A stretch of 64,000 nucleotides of DNA from Lithospermum erythrorhizon (lineage: Eukaryota; Streptophyta; Magnoliopsida; Boraginales; Boraginaceae). The notes under the pieces are model-generated. The model did not search any database, had not been told where the DNA came from, and saw nothing but the letters and a program-made list of their open reading frames with translations. Location: positions 62,001 to 126,000 of the forward strand of contig JADFUC010000208.1 of NCBI GenBank assembly GCA_019722365.1, written 5' to 3'. The translations under genes were made by a program, and so were the position numbers. This document shows positions 24,401-35,206 of the stretch, piece by piece. Position 1 is the stretch's first letter, and every line of letters begins with the position of its first letter.

Positions 24401-25598
24401 GGACTCACTTGACCCTGCAGACAACTCTAATGTGACTGAAGAAAGATATGACAAGACAACAGGGAAGCCATGCTCTGCAGCAGCTATAATGGATCCAGAT
24501 CAGGATGGAGCAACTTGCTCAAAAGAAGATAGAGTGCCCAAAGATTTGGCATCGCCTCCACATGTAGATCCATGCTTACCGGAAAAGGATGGTAAAATTA
24601 CCGATGAATCATCCATGCCTGATTCTGAGACTTCCTCTAGCGGGAATTCTAATAAACTTCAATCAGAAAATGAAAATCAGAGTTTTGCTAGTCCAGGTAG
24701 ATCTGTTCAATCATGTGCACACGATAGTTCTTCAGGAAGCAAGTCTCAAACTGCTCAAGTGCCTAATGGAGTTACCAATGATGTGGGATCCATCCTCAGG
24801 GTATGTGCGGATGATAGTACTTCACAAAGAAGGTCTCAAGGTGCTCTAGTTTCCAATGGAACTACCAATGATGTTGGATCTATTCTAGAGGCATTGCAAC
24901 AGGCCAAGCTCTCTCTGAAACAGAAACTTGAAGATCAACCAATGTTGGGAGAGGGCCGAATTCCTAAAAGCTTGATTAATCCTTTTGAGTCTGTTACCAA
25001 AGCTCGGAATAGAGTTGAGATCCCTGGAATAGGTCCTGCCATTTTCAGATTACCGACTGATCTCCAGTGTGAAGCTTCTTCAAGACCCAATTCCTCTGGC
25101 AGTACGGGATTGGATATGCCGGATTACTATCCCAGAATTTACAGTAATACATACTTTTCTAGCCCTTACATGGACCCCAAGTCAAGTACTTTTGCTAGTG
25201 GTAAACTCCATCACAGATCTGTTAGTTCTACTGAGAGCATTTCAAGACTACATCCTGATAGCTCTCCCTTCAAGTCTTCTGCTTATGCAGGATTATCTTC
25301 ATCTACAAAATTTGCAGATCCTGGTCTTCCCTTCACAACTTACCCATTCAGGGCTTCAAGAGTTGCAGATCTACCATCCTCATTGATCTCTAATCTAGAT
25401 CTTCGTGTGAATGATTCCCTTCCTTTTGCAAGGACAGTTACACATCCCGTGAATCACTTCCCTTCAGATATCACTCCTCGATTGCCCTTTGACATAACAA
25501 CTTTAGCGAGTCTTCACAAGAACAATAGAACGTTACATTCGTCTTTCCACCTTCCTTCTCATGATGATCCTAAAGGTCTACCTCCCAAAACTCGTTAA
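21467..25598 (+). CDS. Plant coiled-coil protein of unknown function
   Basis: Five exons, all GT-AG and in phase: 21467-21501, 22669-22789, 22906-23366, 23910-24243, 24402-25598, giving about 715 residues. The N-terminal 100 residues are a charged coiled coil (MTIEYLRARLLSERSVCRAA, then VVQLEEQLKTVTLQRKRAEK). Serine- and acid-rich low-complexity parts follow. A second charged helix, EKYEAEE-like, is at the end of exon 4. The C-terminal block has EALQQAKLSLKQKL and VEIPGIGPAIFRLPTDLQ. I recognise the combination as a conserved but uncharacterised plant family; I cannot give a symbol. Exon 5 holds a 30-codon tandem duplication. The donor at 23367 (CATAT|GTATGA) is chosen because it keeps phase with exon 4; the last 15 residues of exon 3 are then oddly hydrophobic. 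Confidence 0.75.
24714..24893 (+). repeat. 90-bp tandem duplication inside exon 5
   Basis: Two copies with a 90-base offset encode CAHDSSSGSKSQ...TNDVGSIL and CADDSTSQRRSQ...TNDVGSIL. The frame is kept. The boundary reads CAGGGTATGTG, which looks like a 5' splice site. Confidence 0.75.
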
Positions 25599-25999
25599 AC
25601 ATTTACGACGGTCATAACATTGGAGGTCATCCTCCTGCTCACCTCTCACCAAATGATCAGAGTAAGAGAAACCTGTCCTTGTAGTCTGCATAGCATTTGA
25701 TCATCACATGTCATAATCAGCATAGCTTGTTAACATGTGTTATACCAATAATTTAACACGTTGGTCTGTATTATACACTGATAGAGTAATATGTAGGGAC
25801 TGGTTCAGATGGCATTTTGGTTCATTACTTTTTGTACCAATAATATTCTGTAAGGCCGTTCTTTACACGTTATGGGATGATACATTTTTTTTTCTTTGCA
25901 TCGAATGTACTGTTCCTGAATTCATGAGCATGCATATAGAAGCAGTCAAGCAAAAACGCACATATGAATCGATAAGCTAATCTGATAATTACCTTTTGT

Positions 26000-26068
26000 C
26001 CTAACAAGTTCAACCGACTTCAGTCATTGTTTCTTATGGAAGAATTGAGGTTGGTTGAACTTGTTAGG
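26000..26068. repeat. Inverted repeat / hairpin
   Basis: CCTAACAAGTTCAACC (26000-26015) and its perfect reverse complement (26053-26068) are separated by 37 bases; pairing extends imperfectly inward for about seven more positions. Confidence 0.7.
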
Positions 26069-26108
26069 TTAAAAGAAACTATCAGACTTGAGTGATAAAC
26101 TTGAGGTA

Positions 26109-26170
26109 TGGTTTCAAGTTTAAACAAAGAAGCATATGGTTTCAAGAAGTTTAAACAAAGAAGCATATGT
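26109..26170. repeat. Short tandem direct repeat
   Basis: Two near-identical copies of GGTTTCAAG(AAG)TTTAAACAAAGAAGCATAT lie side by side. Confidence 0.7.
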
Positions 26171-26854
26171 GGGTGATAGTCATATTTGATGCTGATTGGT
26201 GAAGACACAGCCATGCATATTTTGTTGAGCAAAAAAGAGTTAAGATGGTGCTTTCATTGAGAGTCAAACTCATGACAAAAGTTTTCTGTAGTTGAAAATC
26301 CAAATGTATTTACTTTCAGTTGAAGTTGATAATTTCATAACTCTACAAAAAGTAATTCAAATGATTTGGTTTAGTGAAGTCATAATATTATAAATTTACG
26401 ATAAGTAATAGTGAGTCGTATATTCGATCTTCATTAGTCTGGCTGAAAGAAGGAGATCACATAGAGGCACATCTTTAAGCGTTGAAAATAGTTTGGAGAT
26501 ATACTTTATACTTGAATTTGGGGCCTATCCCCTTATCCTAAACTTTCACATAAAAATGAAGGAACTCACGCTTGTTAGATATTTACTCTTCATTTATGAA
26601 TCCCGAAGGCCGTAAGATATGTCAATTTGATTCGAGAACAATTTAAAAGAAAGGGTGGTACAAACTAAATTAAATCTTTTTTTCTTTTGATAATTAATAC
26701 TCCGTAATTAGGTAAGTTTCATTCAAAACCTTACAGTTCTGTGAGAGCGCTTTTTCGATTGAACTATTAGATTAACTCAAAAATGAGTAAGAAAAAAATG
26801 TTGAAATTAAAGATATTTGTGGTGTTAATTAGAAAAGCTTGTTATGTAATATTT

Positions 26855-26930
26855 GACCGCATAGCTGAATTAGTTAGCGCGTTTGACTTCAAAGGATCAA
26901 AGGTCATTAGGTTCGACTCCCACTGTGGTC
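26855..26930 (+). tRNA. tRNA-like unit, probably a pseudogene
   Basis: A 76-base unit has a seven-pair acceptor stem (GACCGCA with TGTGGTC, one G-T pair), an A-box-like TAGCTGAATTAGTTAGC, a clean B box GGTTCGACTCC and a TTTT stop at 26932. The anticodon arm pairs TTTGA with TCAAA but encloses ten bases (CTTCAAAGGA) instead of seven. The T stem is imperfect and no 3' CCA is encoded, as usual in plants. This suggests a degenerate tRNA gene or the head of a tRNA-derived SINE. Confidence 0.45.
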
Positions 26931-27114
26931 GTTTTATCTCTTAACATTTTGTATCTCTTAACATTTTGTAAATTTCAACTGAACTTAATTGTAAAAAACT
27001 CACTCTACAGATTCTACTACTCATAATTTCAGAAACAATGCATTTGCTTTTGAATGTTTTGTAGTTCACACATTAAGTATCCCACCTGGGAGTACGTTCT
27101 CAAGAATGAGACGT

Positions 27115-27190
27115 GAAGTACTTGACGGGGACTGCATAGGTTGCATGAACGTATTGAATTTGAAGTACTTGACGGGGACTGCATAGGTTG
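27115..27190. repeat. 47-bp direct repeat
   Basis: GAAGTACTTGACGGGGACTG (continuing CATAGGTTG) occurs at 27115 and again at 27162. The unit has 29 matching bases and an 18-base spacer. Confidence 0.75.
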
Positions 27191-28512
27191 TGGAGCATGT
27201 GGTTTACTTCGATTCAAAGTAGTGAACCTTGCCGGGGCCTGACATGCCAAGCTCTGTTGTACACAATATGGTCATGTTTGCTCAGCGTTTTTTCATTTGC
27301 TTTCATTTTATTTTTGAACCTCGTATAAATGTCACTTTGGTAGTACTCCCTTGGTTCTCATCACTGATATCAATGAAGCATGAGCACCAAATATATTCAC
27401 ACTTGCAAGTATGATAATTAGAAGGTGATAACATATTAACATTGCTTCCCCATGCATGTCAACTTATGCACCATTGATCAAGTCATTCCCTTGTTTTCAA
27501 AGGGTTTCAATGCTTTTCTGTCATAAAGCTTTCAAACTATTTGCACATTCAATATATATGATCCCAGAATAATTGAAAAGTATTGATTAATACTTCAATC
27601 GGAATAGTTCAAATATGACAACAAAGAACATGGTTAATTGAACTCCATATGAGAATCCTGTCAACAATGAAGCGACGTAAACAGAACTAGGAAATGGAAA
27701 GGCGATAAAGGTGCGCCAATACATGGGACCAATGCAATAGATATGTAAAGATTCATGAAGAACCTTTGTCTCATGAGAATGTCTTGAGATCTTCATTGCA
27801 CTAGTTTTAAATATAAAAAGTAATGAAATCAAAGCAAAGAGCCATATTAATAAAATAACTGATGGAAAGAAAAGGCTTGAAATCCAATTTAATTTAATTG
27901 ACAGTTTAAGCCACTTTTGACACAGTCTCAAGCCACTCTTCCCTCATTTCAAAGCTAACATTTATTTACATTTTTCTTTTTGGTTTATAAATCTAGTAAT
28001 CATACTTTTCTTAATCACGCTCATTTTGAGCAAACAGAAACAGAGAACAAATGCTCTAAGCGAGCAAAAACAAAACCACAACATCATTTCTTTCTCATAC
28101 ATCAATTCCTTCGTATAACAATATTTCTGGGTAAAGAACACATGAGTTCTACCAAGTAAATGTAGAGTGGGCGTGTTGTCACTGACTCTTTTGTGTGTTA
28201 ACAGGAAACTTCAGCGAAACTTGATTTATCTAGAATTACATTAATGCGATAAAACTTTCAAGGCAATGGAGTTAACTTTATACCTGTGTGACTTCTAAAG
28301 CTGTTAAATTTTTTGAGTTCCTGTTTATCATTTCAGTTTTCGTTTATTTTCTATTGTTATCATTTTCAGTTTATTATTTACAACAATAACTTGGAAGAAG
28401 GTCTCTTCCAATTCCACATAAAATTATTCCTCAATCGACTACATCTTTCGACCAATATTGCAAAAAGAACTAAGATTGAAAATGATTTAATGTCGTTTTT
28501 GTCATCAAGACA
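27191..28512. other. Intergenic region
   Basis: AT-rich. I see no gene, RNA or strong repeat that I can support. Confidence 0.4.
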
Positions 28513-28951
28513 ATGAAACCAATTTTCACCTTTTTAGTTCTTGTATCTTTCTTAAACCTTTCTGGCCTTCCATTCTCTCAAGCCTTGATCAAACAAGCTT
28601 TTATCAAAAGTTGCCGACCTGGATTTCATTTTCTTGGAAGACACAAGATTATATTAAGAATGATCTGCTGTTCTTGTAAGCTCTCTTTGGAGTGTTTGGC
28701 TTTGCAGAAATGAATGCAAATTCAAAAATGGCAATTGCACGCTTCCAAAACTTCTTGCTACTAGGAATGCCTTTTTCCAGATTTGGAGGAAAGCAGCTGC
28801 AAGTCCAAAAAGCAAGATTAATACCAATCAAACACATTCAAACATTTCTATTACAGAACCCCCAAAATACCAATCCACTTATAGTCTTTATGTTGGATTA
28901 CATCCAACAAATTTTCAACATTGGCAGATTATTGGCCAAGCACAAGACAAC

Positions 28952-29269
28952 TGTTATAACAGATGCGAAACTAGGATAACAAAATTATGTAAAGGAAATA
29001 CAGAAGAAAATAAAACCGAAAATTTGCGTGGAGGCGTACAACGATGTGTTAGACTAATCACGAGTAAGAGCCACTTAGAGAAATTTCAACATAATAGGGA
29101 AGAAGCGATTACGAAATAGTTAGTAATCTTTATTAAAGTAACTACGAAAATTCAAAGGCTATTTAATTACGGAAAATAAACGTATATCTTACATCGTATA
29201 TATATAGGAGTAAGCTAAGAGGACAAAATATGCACTCCTCAGGTGTGGTAGTGCAAAGTCGCGTTGACA
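28952..29269 (+). repeat. 5' LTR of miniature element
   Basis: TGTTATAACAGATGCG...GTTGACA. It aligns along its full length with the copy at 30260-30571. Confidence 0.8.
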
Positions 29270-30259
29270 AATTTACGCCCCAGCTTGAATCTTTCACGGA
29301 TATTAAGATAAGCAGAAGAATTTCTCCCAAAACGAATGCTTAGAATAATATAGATGTCTTATGATTACCAAATGTGTTGAATGGTGAAAACGAGATGTGC
29401 AAGATGCACTGGAGATATTGACTCTGCCTCAAACGTTACTTGACAGGGCAACTAACAACTGAATATTTCCCTGCTTCGAACCGTTTGAATTGTCTCGGAA
29501 TCGTTAAATTGCCCATGCCTTTTTAGGACAATCGGTTCGATATGCGCTTCTCGCTACGATGTGTGAGACATCCTGAGTTCGAACTCCGTTTGAATTGTTT
29601 ATTAAAGGCTTCTTTTTCCCCTTAACAAATCCGTCGTTACTATTGGCCGAATAAGCAGCGAGCTGATATCAAACTATAACTACTTTCGGCTATATGCTTT
29701 ATTCACTGTTATGAAGCGACTCTAGCTTAACACAGAGTTATAGAATGCTTTCTTATTAGTCATAGATTCGCTGAGTACTTCATATGATGCCGGTAAAAAG
29801 CTGCGTAATTAAAAAGGTATCATAAATCAACGTAAACATCAATATTACACAAATCTAGTAATATACGTATTTACAGTTTATCTAAGTGTACTTTTAAGGG
29901 CGTGCGCTTCCTGCGCATCACCTTGAGCGAGCGAACATTGTTTCGGCCAATAACTGATTAAGCTTGTGGTCATATAGACTTTCGGCAACCCGCCCAATCA
30001 GCAATGATGCCGCCTTTCGGGAAACTTCCCGTAATAATCTCATCCTCCAGAACAACAACAACGTTGAGTGTGCGCTTCTCCCTCCCGAGATCTCAATTTT
30101 CCCGGAGCTGGTGCGGGCGGATTAACTAATAGGAGACGGATCCCCTAAGCAATAATGCGCTTGGCGATTCTTGGGAAAGCCAAGGCTATTTCTACCATTA
30201 AACTTATCTCTTCCAATTCAAACATTCTTTGTGGGATCTTGATCACATTTCGTCTGGGT

Positions 30260-30571
30260 TGTTATAAGAGATCGCAGCCCAGGATATGAAGTGCGTAAAA
30301 GGAAATCTGAAGAAAATAAATAACACCGGAAATTTAACTTGAAGTCTAACGATGTGTTATGGTAATGTGAGGCGAACCACCAAAAATTTCACTTATAATG
30401 GGGAAGAGCAGTTCTGAGAAATAGAAATAGTTGAAATATCTTCTTAACAGTCTTCTGACTTAGTATTTAAGTAGATAAAATAGCACATATCTTGTCATTA
30501 TAAATAGGGTAAGCTAAGAGAACAAAATATGCACTCCTCCAATGTAGTAGTGCAAAGTCACAATTCTGACA
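30260..30571 (+). repeat. 3' LTR of miniature element
   Basis: TGTTATAAGAGATCGC...TTCTGACA, followed directly by the ACAAC duplication. Confidence 0.8.
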
Positions 30572-31067
30572 ACAACACTACTTTATTTAACTGCACTGGA
30601 GAATTACTCCAAAGCACCAATCAAACTCAAAATTTTGTTTAACAAACTCAACTACTTATTACAGAAATCATCATCACTGGCTTGATCTTACTCGCACAAA
30701 AGAAGCCAGCTAATATTACAATTGTCACTGATTTTCTTTTTTCTCAGATATTGACTAGATACTTGGATAGCATTACAAGACAACAAGCTTGGAGAAAATT
30801 TCTTGGAGATCATCACCTAAATAAGACTACCTTGCTATGGAGGCCTTTCACATTAGATCAATTGACAATGATTTCAATAGAAGCAATTGTAACAGGTTTA
30901 CTGTTTCTTTTGTTTATGATGAAAAAACTTCTAACGTTTTGAAGTTTTAAAGTTTGTATGACAAACAACTATATGATGTTTCACTTGATGATTAATATAT
31001 TTCTTATCTATAAAAAAAAGATAAAGGTCGGGCTTATCATTTCGTGTTTATGTTTGTTGCATAAATC

Positions 31068-31222
31068 TGTAGAATATTGTAATATTTCATTTTGATCTTG
31101 ATCGAGAGAATCTGAGAAAATACAAAAATTATATATAATTACGGTTGGCACCAATGAACTATACTTCTACGTAAGCGCAGAGATAATCTTATAGCGTAAT
31201 ATATTATCTGATATATCCGAAT
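31068..31222 (-). repeat. 3' LTR of first Copia element
   Basis: Matches 33953-34105 with many substitutions. The exact outer and inner ends are uncertain by about 15 bases. Confidence 0.65.
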
Positions 31223-33952
31223 ATCGCTCCGCGAGTTGGAGCGTAGGGATCGTAAATCTTTAGCACCGCGAAGAAAATCAAACTAACGCATTTGCCAAAG
31301 AGCTTTGGTAAAAGAGATCGGCCAGTTGGTGAGATGTAGAAACATGAGAAGTGGCGATGAATCCCTTGAAGAAAGAGCATCGCTGACAAATGTGATCGAA
31401 ACTGATGTGCTGGTATGCTCATGGAATCACAGATTTTGTGCAAGATACAAAGCCAAGCAGTATCGCTTGAAGTTGCATGGGGCGCGTGTGTGAATCTGAA
31501 CTTCTGCGGGGAGACCTTTCAACCAAATAAGTTCTAGTAACCCTTGACCATGGCCTGTATTCGAACCGGCGGATGAAGTCGAGGAGCAAACGATGACTGT
31601 TTCTTGAATTTCCAAATAAATAGAATCGCTGAAATCTGGCAAAACCAACCAGGACCACCGGATCGTCTCGTAAAAGAGCCCAGCTAGCGTCGAGATCAGC
31701 AGTAGCATTGGCGAAGATCGCGGTCGGAATGTAAAAAGAATATACTGTAAGATTGCCTTTCAGATACTTGACAACCCGTAGAGCAGCTGTCCAATGATCA
31801 ATCCGAGGAGCATGAATGAATTGGGACAACAAAAGAACCACAAAAGATAAATCAGGGCGAGTAAATGACAAATAAATTAAAACGCCCACCAACCGTGCAT
31901 GGCGATTCAGCGTCCCAAAACAACAGGCTCTAGCAGGCAAATGATGATTTTGCTCTAATAGGAAGGAGGTAGGTTTAGTACCCCGAGAAGACTAGTGTTA
32001 GAAATAATAATATCAGTATATTTCGTTATTTCAGGAAAAATACCCTTCGAGACTCTGAACGCTTGATTCAAGGAAATACTTAAGAGGACGAGGAGTCCTT
32101 CATATATGAGGAGCTCAAATATTCTTTTCTTGAAAGAGAGTAATGCAAGCAGGTGTTCCCGAATAGAATAAGATGCATTCGGCATACACAAGCACATTAA
32201 TACAATCACGTTTAGACCAAGTAAAGAGAATAATCGAGAGAAGCGGCCAGGTGAAACCGTACCATTTGATACGGTAGGCAAACATGGCCGATATCGAGGC
32301 GCTGTTTGAGAAATCCATAAAGAGATTGAAGGGCGGCAACATCTCTCCGATGGAGCAGCGGAGAACCACACAGTGGAACACTGCATATCACGCCTCCTCG
32401 GTAAGCTCGCCGTGGAAATGTATTATGAATATCCGTCGATCACGACTCCGGTTCTTTGCGGCCCGGCAGCGACAGAAAAACTCGAACCGTAACCATCTTC
32501 GCCACTGGTGCAAAAGTATCACTATAATTGATACCTTGACGATGATTACCAAAAACCACAAGAGGATCCTTATATCTCTCGCTGCCATCGAGTTATATTT
32601 CCGTTGTACACCAGCGACTACCGAGTGCCGCTTCTTATCGGGGTGGAAGAGATTCCATACGCCATGTACCATTGTCCTCCAAAGCCCGAATCTCATTAGC
32701 CATGGTTTTTCGCCATTCAGGATCAGTCATTGCAGCCTTGAAAGATGTCGGTTACACTGCTGATTTATAAATTTGCAAGAAAATATCGTGCTACTAGAAA
32801 AAACTCGCGGTTCTGAGAATGAAGTAATAGGATAAACGTGCACAGGCGGAGGCTGGAGGCGGTAAATGAGGCGGAGAAGGGCCCGACTATTTTTCTTGTA
32901 CTAGTAACAAAATCAACAAAGCGAGTCGAAGGAGTCTTTGTCGCGCGTACCCCAACCCAAACACACCGTCGCTTGTTCGATACTCTGACCTCCGGAGACC
33001 CAGCCGAGCGCCCCGGCCCGAAGCGGGGAAGCGGTGGGGCGAGTTCGAGGCGCCCGACCCAAATGCAACCGAGGAGCGGTGGTTGGTGAAGGCCAAATCG
33101 GCCACAACGGGACCGGCGCACCGCGTGAGCCCGGACCGTCCAACATCTCGCCATCATCGAACCAAACTCGAAACATTCTGAAATAGCGGGAGTAACACCG
33201 AAGAGGAACACACATCAATAGTAAGCGAGAACTACAATACGATAATTCGTTTCTCACCAAACACAACGTCACTAGGATGAAAAACTCATGAGAAGACAAA
33301 TCATAAAGCCTCCACCCCTTTTTTCCATACGGATAGCCTACAAAAACACACTTACGACTCCGACTACTAAACTTGTCTAACCGACACTTCTGATCATGAG
33401 CATAACAGAGAGATCCAAAGACCCGTAATTTAGAATAGGTAGGAGGACAACCATAAAGTAATTCATAAAGTCTTAGATGAGATGCGATTAATAAGATAAG
33501 CGGCGGTTGGTATACACTCTCTCCTAAAAGGCGATAGGTAAGTTACTCTGCAGCGTAAAGCTCTACCTACATTCGGGGGAATATGGCTGTGTTTATGCTC
33601 AACCCGACCATTTTTTTTGAGGAGTACCCACCTGAAGATGTTCTGATGCCATTCGTGAAAATAATTGCGTAGGCAGAGAAAAATTCGATTACCATTGTCA
33701 CTATGCACAAATTGGACCTTAGATTAAATTGATCCAATCATAACAAGAAACTAAAGAAATACCGAGGAAACGCCCATCTTGTCAGCGATAAAAATATCAG
33801 CATGACCGTGAATAATCATCAGCGATAGTCGAAATACTTGGCAGCGCGAGGCGACGCGATGCGATGGTCCTCAAACGTCACAATGAATCCATGATAGAGA
33901 AAAAGAGCGTGTAAAGAAAAAATTAAGCCACAGCCTTTTATACATTATACCA

Positions 33953-34105
33953 TGTAGAATATTGTGTAGCTGCGCTGGCTTTGATATTGATCGGAGAATC
34001 TGAGAAAATATAAAGTTATATCTGATTCTGAGTCATATAATAGGCTCTTACTAGATAAGCCAGAGATAATACTATAACATAATATATTATACAATATATC
34101 AGAAT
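33953..34105 (-). repeat. 5' LTR of first Copia element
   Basis: On the minus strand it runs TGATATATTG...AATATTCTACA, directly followed by the decayed primer site. Confidence 0.65.
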
Positions 34106-34108
34106 ACG

Positions 34109-35206
34109 CTCACTACGTTACTTTCACTTTTTTTATTAAATTTCCTTTAAGTATCTTTGATGCCGAGTCATATGCATATCACATGACTTTTAGCAAGGGT
34201 AATTTCGGTAACTCATAACTCAAAAAAAACTAAAAAAAGAGAAAACACTATTAGACTAAAAATTAGTATCATATGGGGTTTGAGGCAACAAATCTTTCCA
34301 GCTTTTGAAGTTGTTGGATTTAGGATTAAGTAGACAAGATTTGTCGATTACCCAAATCCTCTACATGAAAAAAGATAATTACTTTGAAGGTAGGGGTGGG
34401 AGTTGAATTTCTGATATGCCTTGTAGAATAAGTTCTCAGAAGACAAATGGACAAAAGAAGAGGGAGGTATTCTTTGCTTTAGATATCATAGATGGTGTTG
34501 GTTCTTTGTTGTATTAAGAAAATGAGTAATGATGGTAAGGATGGTTGTGGTGGTGGAAGGCGGCGGGAGATTTCCTTTTTTCTAATTTTTTTTATTTATA
34601 AAATTACTAAATTACCGATCACGTGTGACCTCATTATTAGCACAATTAACGGAAATTTTAACATAGGCATTGAAAGTACTCAATTTTTTATTCGCTAAGT
34701 GAATGGATAAAAGTATAATTAAATGAGTAGTGAATAAAGAATTAACGTAAATATAAATGATGGTTACGAGAACTTTTACCCATACAACAACCAAAGAATT
34801 TGAATCATTATCATAAATAGCAAGATAAGTTATGAAAACGCTGCATCACTTAATACTACAAATCCCTTCATCAAACCTAACAACATTTCCCATCCCCTCC
34901 GGGAAATCCTTGATACAACATCTTCCCCTGATGACCATTCTCAACAAATTTTAAGTGCTAAACTTTTCAGATCATACTATCATAGTCATCATACAGAAAA
35001 CATTTTCACAGTTGTCAGTAGTGACATTTCAAGAACGCATTTTATCTAACTTTTCAAGCTTTTATATGGACACATTGTGGCCTTTCTGCTCATTGCAATG
35101 CAACTGAGCAGATCAGACCGGCATCTTAATATAATTCTCCTCCCACCATTACTGGCATGGCCAGCAAACTTGACCGAATGTGTATGATCTGAATAACAAA
35201 CTCGTA
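34109..35206. other. Intergenic region
   Basis: AT-rich and without a supportable gene. The last part should be the 3' UTR of the methyltransferase, which is transcribed toward lower coordinates. Confidence 0.4.

Larger units (their letters stand above)
25599..26854. other. Intergenic region with short repeats
   Basis: Contains the 3' flank of the coiled-coil gene, a hairpin (26000-26068) and a short direct repeat (26109-26170). No gene is supported. Confidence 0.5.
28952..30571 (+). mobile_element. Miniature LTR retroelement (TRIM-like) with ACAAC target duplication
   Basis: Two direct repeats, 28952-29269 (318 bp) and 30260-30571 (312 bp), both start TGTTATAA and end TGACA. They flank about 990 bp with no coding capacity. 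The 5-bp duplication ACAAC is present at 28947-28951 and 30572-30576. Each LTR carries a TATA-like box (near 29198; TATAAATA at 30499) followed by a shared GTAAGCTAAGAG...ATATGCACTCCTC block. I could not find a standard Met primer site after the first LTR. The LTRs differ at many positions, so the insertion is not recent. Confidence 0.8.
28513..30655 (+). pseudogene. Small secreted cysteine-containing protein ORF, split by an LTR element
   Basis: The ORF begins at 28513 with a good signal peptide (MKPIFTFLVLVSFLNL, cleavage likely after SQA). A region with several cysteines follows (SCRPG, ICCSC). After 28713 a different frame continues with CRNECKFKNGNC and NTNQTHSNISITEP, so there is either a one-base frame change or an unrecognised intron near 28675-28710; a 36-base intron would be too short. 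At 28951 the LTR element begins. Beyond it, from 30572, the same frame continues with TTLFNCTGELLQ and stops at about 30646 (TAA). Family unknown. The asparagine-rich sequons suggest an extracellular glycoprotein; this is inference. Confidence 0.5.
31068..34108 (-). mobile_element. Decayed Copia LTR retrotransposon, gag and protease missing
   Basis: Two LTR-like repeats (31068 to about 31222 and 33953 to about 34105) share TGTAGAATATTG, GAATCTGAGAAAATA, CAGAGATAAT and TAATATATTAT. Read on the minus strand, the internal part has integrase core text (HSDNGN, ECIPTAAYLINR; 33700-33460) and the integrase C-terminal part (WFDDGEMLDGPG; 33300-32900). Reverse transcriptase follows (RIFIIHFHGELTEEA, RDCINVLVYA; 32700-32110), then RNase H (GVLIYLSFTRPDLSFVV, ALRVVKYLKG, ELIWLKGLP; 31940-31430). 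Next to the upper LTR the minus strand reads TGGTATAATG, a decayed form of the Copia primer site. The coding text shifts frame repeatedly. Gag and protease, expected between 33953 and the integrase, are deleted. Confidence 0.8.

Noticed and set aside
26020..26232. Minus-strand 70-residue ORF over the hairpin
   Set aside because: It includes the hairpin and the direct repeat and has no domain; chance ORF.
30682..30942. ORF downstream of the miniature LTR element as a membrane protein
   Set aside because: The hydrophobic end is suggestive, but there is no family match and other frames look equally plausible; it could be a 3' exon of the split ORF, but this cannot be shown.
32838..33299. Arginine/proline-rich ORFs on both strands at 32.8-33.3 kb
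   Set aside because: They are frame shadows of the Copia integrase C-terminal region.
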